DNA from: Acidobacteria bacterium Ga0077534
Lineage (GTDB): Bacteria > Acidobacteriota > Blastocatellia > Pyrinomonadales > Pyrinomonadaceae
Reading direction: 5' to 3'
Assembly: GCA_001464455.1 (NCBI GenBank)
Contig: LNEI01000018.1
Span: forward strand, 347,343 to 411,342
Length of the DNA: 64,000 bases
Positions within the stretch are counted from its first letter, which is position 1, and every line of letters starts with the position of its first letter. Shown piece by piece: positions 50,517-60,333 of this stretch. Below the pieces are notes generated by a model. It searched no databases. It saw only the letters and a program-made list of their open reading frames with translations, and was not told the origin of the DNA. The translations under genes and the position numbers were made by a program.

Positions 50517-52307
50517 ATGGCTTCCAGCTCATTAAAATTTGCTATCGTCGGCGGCGGGCTCGCGGGACTTGCTGCTGCAATGAAGCTCGCCGAGGCCGGC
50601 CACATGGTCGATCTGATCTCGGTCGTTCCTGTTAAACGCTCGCATTCTGTTTGCGCTCAAGGCGGCATCAATGGTGCGGTAAATACAAAAGGCGAAGGCG
50701 ATTCGCCTGCAAAACATCTTGACGACACGGTCTACGGCGGCGATTTTCTTGCCAATCAGCCTCCGGTCAAACGCATGACCGACATGGCGCCTGAGATCAT
50801 TTACCTCTTTGACCGAATGGGCGTGCCGTTTTCGCGTACCAAAGAGGGCCTGATGGATTTTCGCCGTTTTGGCGGAACGCTCCATCACCGAACCGCTTTT
50901 TCGGGAGCCTCTACTGGGCAGCAGCTTCTGTATGCCCTCGACGAGCAGGTCAGACGATGGGAGGTAGAAAAGCGAGTAACGAAATACGAAGGCTGGGAGA
51001 TGCTCTCGCTCGTGCTCGACGATCATCAGGTATGTCGCGGCCTCGTCGCGATGAATCTGCAAACCCTTGAACTCAAATCGTTTGCGGCCGATGCAGTCAT
51101 CATGGCGACGGGCGGGCCGGGAATGGTCTTTGGCAAATCGACCAATTCGCAAACATGCACGGGCAGTGCCGTTGCAGCCTGCTATCTGCAGGGTGCGAGG
51201 TATGCTAATGGCGAATTTATTCAGGTTCATCCAACTTCGATACCCGGCGAAGACAAGCTTCGATTGATGTCCGAGTCTGCCCGCGGTGAAGGCGGCCGGG
51301 TTTGGGTTCCGCGTGATCCGATGGATGCTCGTAAACCCAAGGATATCCCTGACGCCGATCGGCGGTACTTCCTCGAAGAAAAATATCCGGCGTATGGCAA
51401 TCTCGTTCCGCGCGATATCGCTACAAGAGAGATCTTCCAGGTCTGTCTTGAAGGCCATGGCGTCGGTGGCGAAAATCAGGTCTATCTAGACCTTACCCAC
51501 ATCCCTGCCGACACCCTCACGGAAAAGCTGGGCGCAATTCTCGAGATCTACGAGATGTTCGTGGGTGACGATCCGCGATATGTGCCGATGCGAATTTTCC
51601 CGGGTGTCCATTACTCGATGGGCGGCCTGTGGGTCGATTTCGAACAGCGGACGAATATACCCGGCCTTTTCGCTGCCGGCGAGTGCGATTACTCGATCCA
51701 CGGTGCCAACCGCCTCGGTGCAAACTCGCTTTTGTCCTGCGTTTATGGCGGATTTGTTGCTGCACCATCGGCGATGGAATATGCCAAGAATGTCGAGCGT
51801 GGTTCGTCCGAATCAAACGGCATTCACGCAGCAGAATTGGCCCGCCAGGAAGCTATCAACCAGTCGATCATCAAAAGCGAAGGTGGAGAGAACCAATACA
51901 AGCTTCACGAAGAGCTCGGTAAAGTAATGACCGACAACGTTACCGTTGTTCGCTATAACGACCGGCTTCAGGCTACGGACGATAAGATCCGCGAGCTACA
52001 GGACAGGTTTTCAAAGATCTCTATAAACGATTCGAACCTCTGGGCGACGCAGGCGATACCGCACGCCCGGCAGCTAAAGAATATGTTCGAACTCGCCCGT
52101 GTCATCACGCTTGGGGCACTGAACCGTAACGAATCGCGTGGGGCGCATTACAAACCCGAGTTTCCTGACCGCGATGACGAGAATTTCATGAAAACCACCG
52201 TTGCGGAATATTCGGCCGAGGCTCCGGTACTGAGCTACGAACCGATCGACGTATCGCTGGTCGAACCGAGGAAAAGAGATTACTCCAGCAAGAAGGCAAA
52301 GGCGTAA
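50517..52307 (+). CDS. sdhA: Succinate dehydrogenase flavoprotein subunit
   Basis: 596 residues, FAD-containing catalytic subunit oxidising succinate to fumarate in the TCA cycle. FAD Rossmann motif VGGGLAGLAAA; covalent-FAD His region RSHSVCAQGGINGAVN; active-site RTAFSGASTGQQ and the Arg-rich SIHGANRLGANSLL; C-terminal NRNESRGAHYKPEFPDRDDE. Starts six bp after sdhC. Full-length and canonical. Confidence 0.96.
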   Translation: MASSSLKFAIVGGGLAGLAAAMKLAEAGHMVDLISVVPVKRSHSVCAQGGINGAVNTKGEGDSPAKHLDDTVYGGDFLANQPPVKRMTDMAPEIIYLFDRMGVPFSRTKEGLMDFRRFGGTLHHRTAFSGASTGQQLLYALDEQVRRWEVEKRVTKYEGWEMLSLVLDDHQVCRGLVAMNLQTLELKSFAADAVIMATGGPGMVFGKSTNSQTCTGSAVAACYLQGARYANGEFIQVHPTSIPGEDKLRLMSESARGEGGRVWVPRDPMDARKPKDIPDADRRYFLEEKYPAYGNLVPRDIATREIFQVCLEGHGVGGENQVYLDLTHIPADTLTEKLGAILEIYEMFVGDDPRYVPMRIFPGVHYSMGGLWVDFEQRTNIPGLFAAGECDYSIHGANRLGANSLLSCVYGGFVAAPSAMEYAKNVERGSSESNGIHAAELARQEAINQSIIKSEGGENQYKLHEELGKVMTDNVTVVRYNDRLQATDDKIRELQDRFSKISINDSNLWATQAIPHARQLKNMFELARVITLGALNRNESRGAHYKPEFPDRDDENFMKTTVAEYSAEAPVLSYEPIDVSLVEPRKRDYSSKKAKA

Positions 52308-52357
52308 CTTTTCGGAACAGTTCCAAAGCTACTTGCTACTGCAGTCGTTTAAAACTT

Positions 52358-53158
52358 ATGACCACGAACGGACACATAGAAAAAAAACGCCTCGAAAATC
52401 CGCCGTCGACGATCAAGTTTAAGATCCAACGTCGCGAAAAAGAAGGTGCTCCGGCTAGTTGGGAAACGTTTGCGATCGATTATCGCCGCAACCTCAACGT
52501 GATCTCAGCTCTGATGGAGATCCGTAAAAATCCGGTGACGGTCGAAGGCAGGCAGACAACGCCGCCAGTTTGGGACATGTCCTGTCTCGAACAGGTTTGC
52601 GGTATCTGCACTATGGTGATCGACGGCAAGGTCCGGCAGTCGTGTTCGGCGCTTATCGACGATCTGCTGGTGGCGTCCGGATCGGATACGATAAGTTTGG
52701 CGCCGATGTCCAAGTTTCCAAACGTTCGCGACCTCAAGGTCGACCGTTCGAAGATGTTCGACCACCTGAAACAGGTCAAAGCATGGGTCGATCTCGATGG
52801 GTCCTACGATCTCGGGCCGGGCCCGCACGTGACGAATGAGCTTGCCCAGGAACGCTATGCACTTTCACGATGTATGACTTGCGGCTGCTGTCTTGAGGCT
52901 TGCCCACAGTACGGTGATGACAACTACATCGGCCCGCAGGCGATCGCCCAGGCACATCTCTTTAATATGCATCCGACCGGCAAGGCCAATATGGAAGAAC
53001 GCCTTAACGGCCTGCTCGGCGACGACGGCATAGGTAATTGCGGCAACGCTCAGAACTGTGTCCAAGTCTGCCCAATGTCGCTGCCGCTAACCAAAGCGAT
53101 TTATCAAACCAATCGCGATATCACGGTAGAAGCGATCTTCGGTTGGCTGAAGAAGTAA
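52358..53158 (+). CDS. sdhB: Succinate dehydrogenase iron-sulfur subunit
   Basis: 266 residues carrying the three Fe-S clusters: 2Fe-2S (SCLEQVCGICTM with a later Cys in RQSCSAL), 4Fe-4S (CMTCGCCLEACPQY) and 3Fe-4S (CGNAQNCVQVCP). Starts 50 bp after sdhA, so it completes the operon. It passes electrons from FAD to haem b and quinone. Confidence 0.95.
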   Translation: MTTNGHIEKKRLENPPSTIKFKIQRREKEGAPASWETFAIDYRRNLNVISALMEIRKNPVTVEGRQTTPPVWDMSCLEQVCGICTMVIDGKVRQSCSALIDDLLVASGSDTISLAPMSKFPNVRDLKVDRSKMFDHLKQVKAWVDLDGSYDLGPGPHVTNELAQERYALSRCMTCGCCLEACPQYGDDNYIGPQAIAQAHLFNMHPTGKANMEERLNGLLGDDGIGNCGNAQNCVQVCPMSLPLTKAIYQTNRDITVEAIFGWLKK

Positions 53159-53483
53159 TTGATTTTCAAAGAACCGACCAGTTTTACCAACGCGTTTTCG
53201 CGTCCCAAAATCTGCACAAGCTCATCGTGTGTGCAAGTCTGTTGCAAGCGTAGCACAGATGTTGGCAAAAGTCAAGTCGCATCGGCAACCTTTGCGTCTC
53301 CCTCCGTTGGCGAAAAATGTTGGAATTTCGTAATACTGATGTTAGAATGTTGACATCCCGAATTTTAGGGTTTTATTGAATACGGAATACTTGATGATAA
53401 CAACAAAATATCCGCAGATGGTTCGCACCACATAATCTGATCCAAGGGTTCGACCGTCTGCCGACGACAAAGGAGGCACTACG
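53159..53483. other. Intergenic stretch after sdhB
   Basis: 325 bp without a supported gene. The second half (about 53330-53440) is AT-rich and could hold the promoter of the small protein that follows; no clear terminator hairpin after sdhB was found. Confidence 0.6.
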
Positions 53484-53687
53484 ATGGTCAACCAGATCGA
53501 CAGCAAACTCGACTACGCTCCCGACACAGCTAAGCACCGCAAATCACTACACGCCCGAAGAGAACACAGAGACTCGCGCTCGGACGAACTGATCGCCTCA
53601 TTAGCCAATTCATACGAAAACCAGCGTGCCCGGCAGGTAACTGAATGGGAGAGCATGCGACGACACAACTTTCCGATAGCTGTATAA
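53484..53687 (+). CDS. Small charged protein (67 aa), unrecognised
   Basis: 67 residues, rich in Arg, His, Ser and Asp, with an RQVTEWESMRRHNF C-terminal segment; predicted mostly helical and soluble. It has the perfect ribosome-binding site AAAGGAGG eight bases before its ATG, stronger than most genes here, so it is likely real and well translated. No family recognised. Confidence 0.6.
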   Translation: MVNQIDSKLDYAPDTAKHRKSLHARREHRDSRSDELIASLANSYENQRARQVTEWESMRRHNFPIAV

Positions 53688-53795
53688 GACCAGACAGTTA
53701 TTTCCAGCCGCGTATGTTTGAATCGGATAAGACCGCTTCAGCGTGTGCGGCTTTTATTATTGGTCGCGGGCGGTCGATTTTGGTTTAATTGAAAA

Positions 53796-54992
53796 ATGCA
53801 GGCATTTGGGAAGAGCGAGGTCGAGGCCGGAGATCTACTTAGCGCATACCGTGAGGTAAGGGCACACACAGAGAAGCTTTGCGAGCCGTTGGGCGTAGAG
53901 GACTATATTCCACAGCCGATCGTCGACGTATCGCCGGCACGTTGGAATATCGCTCACACGACCTGGTTTTTTGAGGAGATGATCCTAAAGAAGTTCGCAA
54001 CTGACTATCAGGTTTTCGACGAGAAGTTCGGCTTTTTATTCAATAGCTACTACAACACGATCGGCGAGCGGACGGAAAGAGATAATCGGGGAGCCTTGAG
54101 CCGGCCGACCGTCGCCGAGATTTTTGCGTACCGCAAGAACGTCGACGCAGCGATGGCCGCTCTATTGTCAGTACCGACCGCTGCGGCGGCCGGTGAGGAT
54201 CTCTTCGCTCTCGTCACGCTCGGGCTCAACCACGAGCAGCAGCACAATGAGCTTTTTCTGACCGACCTGAAATACACGTTCAGCGTCAATCCCTTGTTTC
54301 CGGCCTACCGCGAGGGATACGCTCCGGAGGAGCAAAGTGAATCCGCCACCGGTGCTTTCGTCGAATTTGATGAAGGTGTTTACGAGATCGGGTTCAATGG
54401 CGAAGGTTTCTGCTTTGACAACGAGTTGTCTCGGCACAAGGTTTATCTCAACGATTTTGCGCTTCGCAACCGTCTTGTAACAAACGATGAGTATCTTGAG
54501 TTTATCGACGCCGGTGGTTACAAAGACTTTCGCTTCTGGCACTCTGAGGGTTGGGATTGGGTGAATCGCGAGCATGTCGGGTCGCCGCTTTATTGGAATA
54601 ATGTTGATGGCGAATGGCATCACTTTACGTTGGGCGGTTTACGCAAGCTGCCGCTCGAAGCGCCGGTCTGTCACGTTTCGTTTTATGAAGCATCGGCATT
54701 TGCCGAATGGAAAGGCATGCGGCTGCCGACGGAATTTGAATGGGAGGCGGCAAACGAGCGGTTTGATTGGGGAAAACGCTGGGAGTGGACAAATTCGGCG
54801 TATCTGCCGTATCCCGGATTTTCGAAGGCTCCGGGTGCGGTTGGCGAGTACAACGGAAAGTTTATGATCAACCAGATGGTGCTCCGTGGAGCTTCACTCG
54901 CAACTCCCGACGGCCACAGTCGGGCATCGTACAGAAACTTTTTCCATCCTCATTTAAGATGGCAATTTACGGGGATACGATTGGCGAAATAG
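53796..54992 (+). CDS. egtB: Ergothioneine biosynthesis sulfoxide synthase EgtB
   Basis: Non-haem iron enzyme joining hercynine to a sulfur donor using O2. 398 residues: N-terminal DinB-like part with the iron ligands H54 (NIAHTTWFFEE) and the H146-x3-H150-x-E152 motif in LNHEQQHNEL, then a C-terminal FGE-sulfatase-like domain (about 180-395; GVYEIGFNGEGFCFDNELSRHKV and ending RWQFTGIRLAK). EgtA and EgtC are absent nearby, as in acidobacteria such as Chloracidobacterium, whose EgtB uses cysteine directly. Pairs with egtD downstream. Confidence 0.92.
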   Translation: MQAFGKSEVEAGDLLSAYREVRAHTEKLCEPLGVEDYIPQPIVDVSPARWNIAHTTWFFEEMILKKFATDYQVFDEKFGFLFNSYYNTIGERTERDNRGALSRPTVAEIFAYRKNVDAAMAALLSVPTAAAAGEDLFALVTLGLNHEQQHNELFLTDLKYTFSVNPLFPAYREGYAPEEQSESATGAFVEFDEGVYEIGFNGEGFCFDNELSRHKVYLNDFALRNRLVTNDEYLEFIDAGGYKDFRFWHSEGWDWVNREHVGSPLYWNNVDGEWHHFTLGGLRKLPLEAPVCHVSFYEASAFAEWKGMRLPTEFEWEAANERFDWGKRWEWTNSAYLPYPGFSKAPGAVGEYNGKFMINQMVLRGASLATPDGHSRASYRNFFHPHLRWQFTGIRLAK

Positions 54993-55060
54993 GCAGTAAC
55001 GCATGAGCAAGCGGGCGAATCGGCCTCGCGGAAAAAACAACGCACGGGAAAACGTGAATG

Positions 55061-55087
55061 CCGCCCGCTGACACAGGCGGTTCTGAC
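55061..55087. repeat. REP-like element abutting the egtD start codon
   Basis: CCGCCCGC-TGAC-ACAGGCGG, then TTCTGAC: the reverse-complement form of the GTCAGAAC hairpin repeat at 27102 and 32090. It ends one base before the egtD ATG. The 96 bp between egtB and egtD also hold a GCAAGCGGGCG half-element at about 55009. Confidence 0.8.
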
Positions 55088-55088
55088 T

Positions 55089-56069
55089 ATGAATACATCT
55101 CCAACACCTGAACGCTCGCAATTCGCGGCCGACGTGCTCGCAGGGCTGTCTTCGACGCCGAAATATCTCTCGTCAAAATACTTCTACGACGACGAGGGCT
55201 CGCGGCTGTTTCAGGAGATCATGAAGCTGCCTGAGTACTACCTGACGGGCTGCGAGCATGAGATATTTGCGAAACAGGCAGAGGAGATCTATCGAGCATT
55301 TTCAAACGGTGACAGCGGATTTGATCTGATCGAACTCGGAGCGGGCGACGGCACGAAAACAGCGGTGTTGATCGATCATTTCCTAAAACAGACAGATGAT
55401 ATTTCGTATTCGCCGATCGACATCTCGCAGGAAGCCCTCGATGCTCTGACGGCGAAGTTTACCACTGAGTTTCCATCGCTCGCGATCCATCCTCTGAACG
55501 GCGACTATTTCCGGATACTCGAATCGCTGAGAAACTCGAGCGGCCGAAAAAAGGTTTTGCTGTTTCTCGGCTCGAACATCGGTAATTTCAGTACCGATCA
55601 AGCGATCGAATTTTTCCGCTCGCTGCGGCGAGTAATGGACGAGAACGATCTGCTTCTTATAGGGTTTGATCTGCAGAAAGATCCGAAGGTGATCGTACCT
55701 GCGTATGATGACAGTCAGGGCGTGACAGCTCAGTTCAATCTCAATTTGCTGACACGAATAAACCGCGAGCTTGGTGCCGATTTCGACGTTTCGAAATTCT
55801 CGCACTACGCCAATTACCGACCGGTCGAAGGCTCGGCCCGGTCGTTTTTGATAAGCCGCGAGCGGCAAAGCGTCAATATCGCCGCCCTAAACCGCACATT
55901 CGAGTTCGACCAATGGGAGGCCATGTTCATGGAGATCTCGCAGAAATACAGCCTGCGAATGATCGGCGAAATGGCGGCGGAAAGCGGTTTTGAGATCAAA
56001 GATCAGTTCTTCGACAGTCAGCGGTTTTACTGCGATTCGCTTTGGAAACCGCAGGGCAGCTTAGTCTAG
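55089..56069 (+). CDS. egtD: L-histidine N-alpha-methyltransferase EgtD
   Basis: Trimethylates histidine to hercynine, the precursor used by EgtB. 326 residues with the family N-terminus STPKYLSSKYFYDDEGSRLFQEI, the SAM motif DLIELGAGDGTKTAVLID and LFLGSNIGNF. The start ATG has no Shine-Dalgarno because the REP-like element occupies the bases up to position -2; translation may depend on coupling to other signals. birA begins three bases after its stop. Confidence 0.94.
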   Translation: MNTSPTPERSQFAADVLAGLSSTPKYLSSKYFYDDEGSRLFQEIMKLPEYYLTGCEHEIFAKQAEEIYRAFSNGDSGFDLIELGAGDGTKTAVLIDHFLKQTDDISYSPIDISQEALDALTAKFTTEFPSLAIHPLNGDYFRILESLRNSSGRKKVLLFLGSNIGNFSTDQAIEFFRSLRRVMDENDLLLIGFDLQKDPKVIVPAYDDSQGVTAQFNLNLLTRINRELGADFDVSKFSHYANYRPVEGSARSFLISRERQSVNIAALNRTFEFDQWEAMFMEISQKYSLRMIGEMAAESGFEIKDQFFDSQRFYCDSLWKPQGSLV

Positions 56070-56072
56070 TTC

Positions 56073-56819
56073 ATGAACATCACAGTCCAGCGTTTTGAGG
56101 AGATCGGTTCGACGAATGACGAGGCGGCAAGGCAGGCTCGTTTCGGCGCCCCTGAGGGGCTGTGCATCGTCGCTCGCCGTCAGACCGCAGGACGCGGGCG
56201 GCATGGCCGGACCTGGGTTTCTGAAAAGGACGCAGGGCTCTACTTCAGCATCGTTCTGAGACCGCGGTTCGAGAGCCGATTTTTATCATTGATAACGCTC
56301 GCCGCGGGCGTGGCGGTTTACGACACGCTGAAGGAACTCGGCATCTCGCCGGACATTAAATGGGTCAACGACGTGCTGGTCGGCGATAGAAAGATCAGCG
56401 GTATCCTTGCCGAAACAGTCGAGACGCCCGGCGGGTTAGCCGTGATTCTCGGCATCGGCATCAATCTGACATCGAAGAATTTTCCGCCGGAAGTCGCGGG
56501 AACTGCAACGTCGATCGTCGCAGAGCTCAAGCGGAACGGCATCGCCACGATCGCTGTAGAGGAGGTCTTGGTCAAGTATCTTGGTTATTGGTACGAGATG
56601 CTAAAAGGCGAAAGCGGCCCTGCTGAAGTGATCGACAACTGGCGAATCCGCTCGACCTATTTTGCCGGAAAGCAGGTTCGCGTGACCGTTTCAGATACTG
56701 TCATCGAAGGCGAGACCGACGGGCTCGAACCAAACGGTGCGCTCAGGTTGATTACCAGCGACGGTTCGGCGACTATTGTCCAGGCCGGTGATGTTCAGCG
56801 GCTGCGAAGCGACGAGTAG
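56073..56819 (+). CDS. birA: Biotin--[acetyl-CoA-carboxylase] ligase
   Basis: Attaches biotin to carboxyl carrier protein. 248 residues without an N-terminal DNA-binding domain, so a monofunctional (group I) ligase. Signature AGRGRHGRTWVSEKDAGLYFSIVLRP, KWVNDVLVGDRKISGILAE, GIGINLTSKNFP. C-terminal SH3-like domain. Packed between egtD and the VanW-like gene with three-base gaps on each side. Confidence 0.94.
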   Translation: MNITVQRFEEIGSTNDEAARQARFGAPEGLCIVARRQTAGRGRHGRTWVSEKDAGLYFSIVLRPRFESRFLSLITLAAGVAVYDTLKELGISPDIKWVNDVLVGDRKISGILAETVETPGGLAVILGIGINLTSKNFPPEVAGTATSIVAELKRNGIATIAVEEVLVKYLGYWYEMLKGESGPAEVIDNWRIRSTYFAGKQVRVTVSDTVIEGETDGLEPNGALRLITSDGSATIVQAGDVQRLRSDE

Positions 56820-56822
56820 CGA

Positions 56823-57620
56823 ATGCGAGTTTCCGAAATACATCCAGCGCTCTACCGCACGAGGATCTGGCAAAAACGCCTTTCTCGACGGCTGGCCGAT
56901 AAGGCTGGCGGCGTGAATTTCGCGGATGGACGGTCGGAGGAGAATCTCGAATTCACGTGCAAGCGCCATCAGTCTCTTCTTCGCCGCCGACTTGGCAACT
57001 CCGATCCGCAGCTTCAGGAAAACAAGGTACAGAACTTAAAGATCGCGTGTCCCGCGATCGACGGAGTTTTGATAAGGCCGGGCGAGACCTTCTCGTTTTG
57101 GCGGATGATCGGCGAGGCGACGGCCGCGAAAGGCTATGTTGAAGGAATGCAGCTCTCGCAGGGCGAGGTTGTTCGCGGCGTAGGCGGCGGACTTTGCCAA
57201 CTGGCAAATCTCCTTTACTGGATGGCTTTGCACACGCCGCTCGAGATCGCCGAGCGGCATCATCATAGTTTCGATCCGTTTCCGGATGAGAACCGTACGC
57301 TGCCCTTTGGAAGCGGCGCTGGCGTTTTTTACAACTATATCGATCTGCGATTTTTTAATCCTACCGAGAATACTTTTCAGATCCGCGTATGGCTGACCGA
57401 CGATCATCTGAAAGGCGCGATCTTCTCGGCTGTGGAAGTGCCGCATACGTATCACGTTTTTGAGAAAGAACATCGCTTTGTCGAGAAGGCCGGACGGACA
57501 TTCCGCGAAAATGAGATCTGGCGTGAAATGATCGACCGTCGAACCGGCAATCGCGTCTCCGAAGAGATGCTGGTAAAAAATCATGCTGAGATAAAGTATG
57601 AATTGAGTTTTACGGCCTAA
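56823..57620 (+). CDS. VanW-family protein
   Basis: 265 residues with the VanW domain core: LIRPGETFSFWRMIGEATAAKGYVEG, GEVVRGVGGGLCQLANLLYWMAL and HHHSFDPFPDENRTLPFGSGAGVFYNYIDL. No signal peptide and no G5 domain. The family is linked by name to vancomycin resistance but its reaction is unknown. It lies three bases after birA and is likely in the egtD-birA transcript. Confidence 0.88.
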   Translation: MRVSEIHPALYRTRIWQKRLSRRLADKAGGVNFADGRSEENLEFTCKRHQSLLRRRLGNSDPQLQENKVQNLKIACPAIDGVLIRPGETFSFWRMIGEATAAKGYVEGMQLSQGEVVRGVGGGLCQLANLLYWMALHTPLEIAERHHHSFDPFPDENRTLPFGSGAGVFYNYIDLRFFNPTENTFQIRVWLTDDHLKGAIFSAVEVPHTYHVFEKEHRFVEKAGRTFRENEIWREMIDRRTGNRVSEEMLVKNHAEIKYELSFTA

Positions 57621-57644
57621 CAGTGTAACGTCTAAATACGCTAT

Positions 57645-57971
57645 ATGAGTAACGATTTTGACTGGGATGCGGAATTTGAGCTGGATGAGTTTGACGAAGA
57701 ACTCGCGGAATTTGACGAGTTTGAAGACGAACTTGGCAACGTAGAGGTGCGGACTGCCGTAATGCAGAAGAACGACATGATCGCGCTTCTATGTATTAAA
57801 ACCGCATCGGTCGGAGCCGCGATCTGCCGCGTCGATCCACGCGAGGACCGGCCGGCTGTCCAGATCTATGACGACGCAGATGCCGCTGTCGAATGGTTTA
57901 CCAAAAGCCTCCGCACGAGCCGCCGCAATGGTTGGAACGTGATCTACGACGGCCTCCCTTTACGTGGGTAA
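57645..57971 (+). CDS. Small acidic-tailed protein before coaX, unrecognised
   Basis: 108 residues. The first 40 are very acidic (DEFDEELAEFDEFEDELG), followed by a compact alpha/beta region AVMQKNDMIALLCIKTASVGAAI ending RRNGWNVIYDGLPLRG. The stop is one base before the coaX ATG, so translation is probably coupled. No family recognised. Confidence 0.7.
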   Translation: MSNDFDWDAEFELDEFDEELAEFDEFEDELGNVEVRTAVMQKNDMIALLCIKTASVGAAICRVDPREDRPAVQIYDDADAAVEWFTKSLRTSRRNGWNVIYDGLPLRG

Positions 57972-57972
57972 G

Positions 57973-58722
57973 ATGCTGCTCGCCATCGACATCGGAAACT
58001 CGAGCATCAAGTTCGGGGCCTACGACGGCGACGAACTCCACAAACACTTCCAGATACCAACGAACCGGGAATATTCACCAGAATCGCTGCGCTCAGCCGT
58101 CGGGGATTCGATCGATTTTCAGATCGATCGGGCGATCGTTTGTTCGGTCGTTCCGGAGCTGAATTTCGTTGTCAAAGATCTGATCCGCAATGGACACGGC
58201 TGCGAAACTCATTTCGTAGCGAACGACTGGGATCTGGGCCTGACGATCAACTATCAGCCGCTATCGGCTGCCGGAACTGACCGGCTCGTCAACTGTTTTT
58301 CAGCCGCTGAAAAGTATGGCGTTCCGGTGATCGTTTGCAGTTTGGGCACGGCCTTGACCATCGACTTTGTCAACGAAAACCGCGAACTCGTCGGCGGCCT
58401 GATCGCACCCGGAATAAGACCTCTCGCAAAAGCTCTACACCTTGTCACCTCACAGCTTCTGGAAGTCGAGATCGAGAAACCCGACCGTGTGCTCCAACAA
58501 AATACAAAAGGTTCGATCCAGTCGGGCCTAGTCAACGGATACCTTTCGATGTTTACTGGCCTGCTCGACAAAGTGAAGGCCGAGATCGGCTCGTCGCCCA
58601 GGGTGATAGCAACCGGCGGTTCGGCTGCGTTTGTGGGCGAACCTACGCGATCAATCGACATTGTCGATCCGCTATTGACGCTCGATGGCCTACGGCTGAT
58701 CGCGACGCGAGTGGGTGTCTAG
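57973..58722 (+). CDS. coaX: Type III pantothenate kinase
   Basis: First step of coenzyme A synthesis. 249 residues from ATG 57973 (GTG 57964 is three codons upstream). ASKHA-type motifs: phosphate-1 loop MLLAIDIGNSSIKFG, AGTDRLVNC, CSLGTALTIDFV, and IATGGSAAFVG. Insensitive to CoA feedback in characterised members. Ends with a four-base overlap against the convergent GSDH-like gene. Confidence 0.94.
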   Translation: MLLAIDIGNSSIKFGAYDGDELHKHFQIPTNREYSPESLRSAVGDSIDFQIDRAIVCSVVPELNFVVKDLIRNGHGCETHFVANDWDLGLTINYQPLSAAGTDRLVNCFSAAEKYGVPVIVCSLGTALTIDFVNENRELVGGLIAPGIRPLAKALHLVTSQLLEVEIEKPDRVLQQNTKGSIQSGLVNGYLSMFTGLLDKVKAEIGSSPRVIATGGSAAFVGEPTRSIDIVDPLLTLDGLRLIATRVGV

Positions 58723-60302
58723 GGCCAAAGATAGGCCGAAGGGCTCATGATTCCACCAAACCGAAGTTTTTCAAAAGCCGAACCACTCGCCGGAACGGTT
58801 GGGCCGCAGGCTAAAGTGTTGCTTGGAACAGTGCCTAGGATCATCTGCCGAATAACGGTCACATCACCCGCGTCGATCTGCCCGTTCCCGCAGGGTAAAT
58901 TGACGTCTGCACGTTGAAATTGATCGGTCGATGGAACAGGCGTCGTATTGCCCAGAATAAACTGCCTGATAGCCGTCACATCATTCGCCAAAACGAGCCC
59001 GTCTCCAGTCGCACCACCATTTCCATCGACAATATCACCCTCATAAGGACCCGGAACAGGCGTCGGAGTTGGCGTTGGCGTCGGTGTTGGAGTTGGCGTC
59101 GGAGTTGGGGTCGGAGTTGGAGTTGGAGTCGGCGTCGGCGTCGGGGTCGGCGTCGGAGTTGGTGTTGGGGTTGGGGTTGGGTTTGGTCCAACGATCCGTT
59201 CGATCGTGCCGCTTTGGCCGATCATGTACAATTCGCCGGCTTCGTCTTCGGCAAAACCGACTATGAATCGCGACGTGTCCAGCAGGACCGTTTGTTGGCC
59301 ATTGTTCCACTGAAATATCTCGCCCGAGCAGTAATCGCCGTAGATATAACTGCCCTGCGGAAAGGTGTTGAGGTTGCCGCGATATACGAAACCGCCGGTG
59401 ATCGAGCACCGCGGGTTTCCGCCGCCCGCACTGCTGTAGACGATCACGGGGGCGACGTAGTTCGCGGGAAACGCACATCCGTCGAGATTTGTGCACGTAT
59501 TGCCCTCGTAAATTCGCCAGCCGTAGTTGCCTCCATTTACGATGATATCGACCTCTTCCCACGAATTCTGGCCAACATCTGCTGCCCAAAGGTCGTTAAA
59601 TCCCCCTCGGTCGAATGAGAACCGATAAGGGTTTCGCATTCCGGTTGAGTAGATCTCATCGGCACCGGGAATTCCGACAAACGGGTTGCTCGGCGGGATG
59701 TTGTACTGCGGGTTTTGGCCGACCGGAACATTGTTGATATCAAGCCGGATGATCTTGCCGAGGAGTTGATTTATATTCTGAGCGTTGTTTCCCGGGTCGT
59801 TTCCCGAACCGCCATCGCCAGGTCCCGCATAAAGATATCCGTCAGGGCCGAACGCTACGGTTCCGCCGTTGTGGTTCGAAAAAGTCGGATGCGGAACGGT
59901 GATAATGATCTTTTCGGTCGTATCCGCGACGTTTGGGTCGCCCGCCGAGGTCTGATATTCAGCGATCTGGATCGCTCCATCGGTCTGCCTCGTGTAATAG
60001 ACAAAAAACCGCCGGTTTGTCGAATACTGCGGGTGAAACGCGAGTCCCAAAAGCCCGCGTTCGCCGCCTGACAGCACTCTCGAGGTGATGTTCAAAAACG
60101 TCGTCGGTGTCGTCGAGCCCGGCTGAACGACCCTGATGATGCCGCCCTGTTGGACGATAAACAGCCGATTCGTCCCATCCCGCGGTGTCGTCATGAAAAC
60201 CGGCGAGCTTAAACCCGACGTAATATAAGGCACCAGAGAGATCTGACCAAAACTAACAAAAGCCGAGCATAAAATGACCACCCACAGGATTAAAAACTTC
60301 AT
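58719..60302 (-). CDS. Exported GSDH/sorbosone dehydrogenase-type beta-propeller with Pro-Thr linker and dockerin-like tail
   Basis: 527 residues. Signal peptide [19 protein letters not shown]; a six-bladed soluble PQQ glucose dehydrogenase-like propeller (about 25-370) with the catalytic-site His in [15 protein letters not shown] (H144) and RNPYRFSFD; a long (Pro-Thr)n linker (374-416; bases 59057-59183); a dockerin type I-like Ca-binding double repeat (about 425-485, [14 protein letters not shown] and [14 protein letters not shown]). The final 25 residues are a separate tail. The Pro-Thr region is encoded by degenerate six-base repeats. Confidence 0.85.
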   Translation of the reverse strand: MKFLILWVVILCSAFVSFGQISLVPYITSGLSSPVFMTTPRDGTNRLFIVQQGGIIRVVQPGSTTPTTFLNITSRVLSGGERGLLGLAFHPQYSTNRRFFVYYTRQTDGAIQIAEYQTSAGDPNVADTTEKIIITVPHPTFSNHNGGTVAFGPDGYLYAGPGDGGSGNDPGNNAQNINQLLGKIIRLDINNVPVGQNPQYNIPPSNPFVGIPGADEIYSTGMRNPYRFSFDRGGFNDLWAADVGQNSWEEVDIIVNGGNYGWRIYEGNTCTNLDGCAFPANYVAPVIVYSSAGGGNPRCSITGGFVYRGNLNTFPQGSYIYGDYCSGEIFQWNNGQQTVLLDTSRFIVGFAEDEAGELYMIGQSGTIERIVGPNPTPTPTPTPTPTPTPTPTPTPTPTPTPTPTPTPTPTPTPTPVPGPYEGDIVDGNGGATGDGLVLANDVTAIRQFILGNTTPVPSTDQFQRADVNLPCGNGQIDAGDVTVIRQMILGTVPSNTLACGPTVPASGSAFEKLRFGGIMSPSAYLWP

Positions 60303-60333
60303 ATCTAGTAATTATACAACGCCCCGCGGCAGC

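Noticed and set aside
50532..51458. 308-codon minus-strand frame opposite sdhA
   Set aside because: Long because of sdhA codon usage; antisense shadow with no recognisable protein features.
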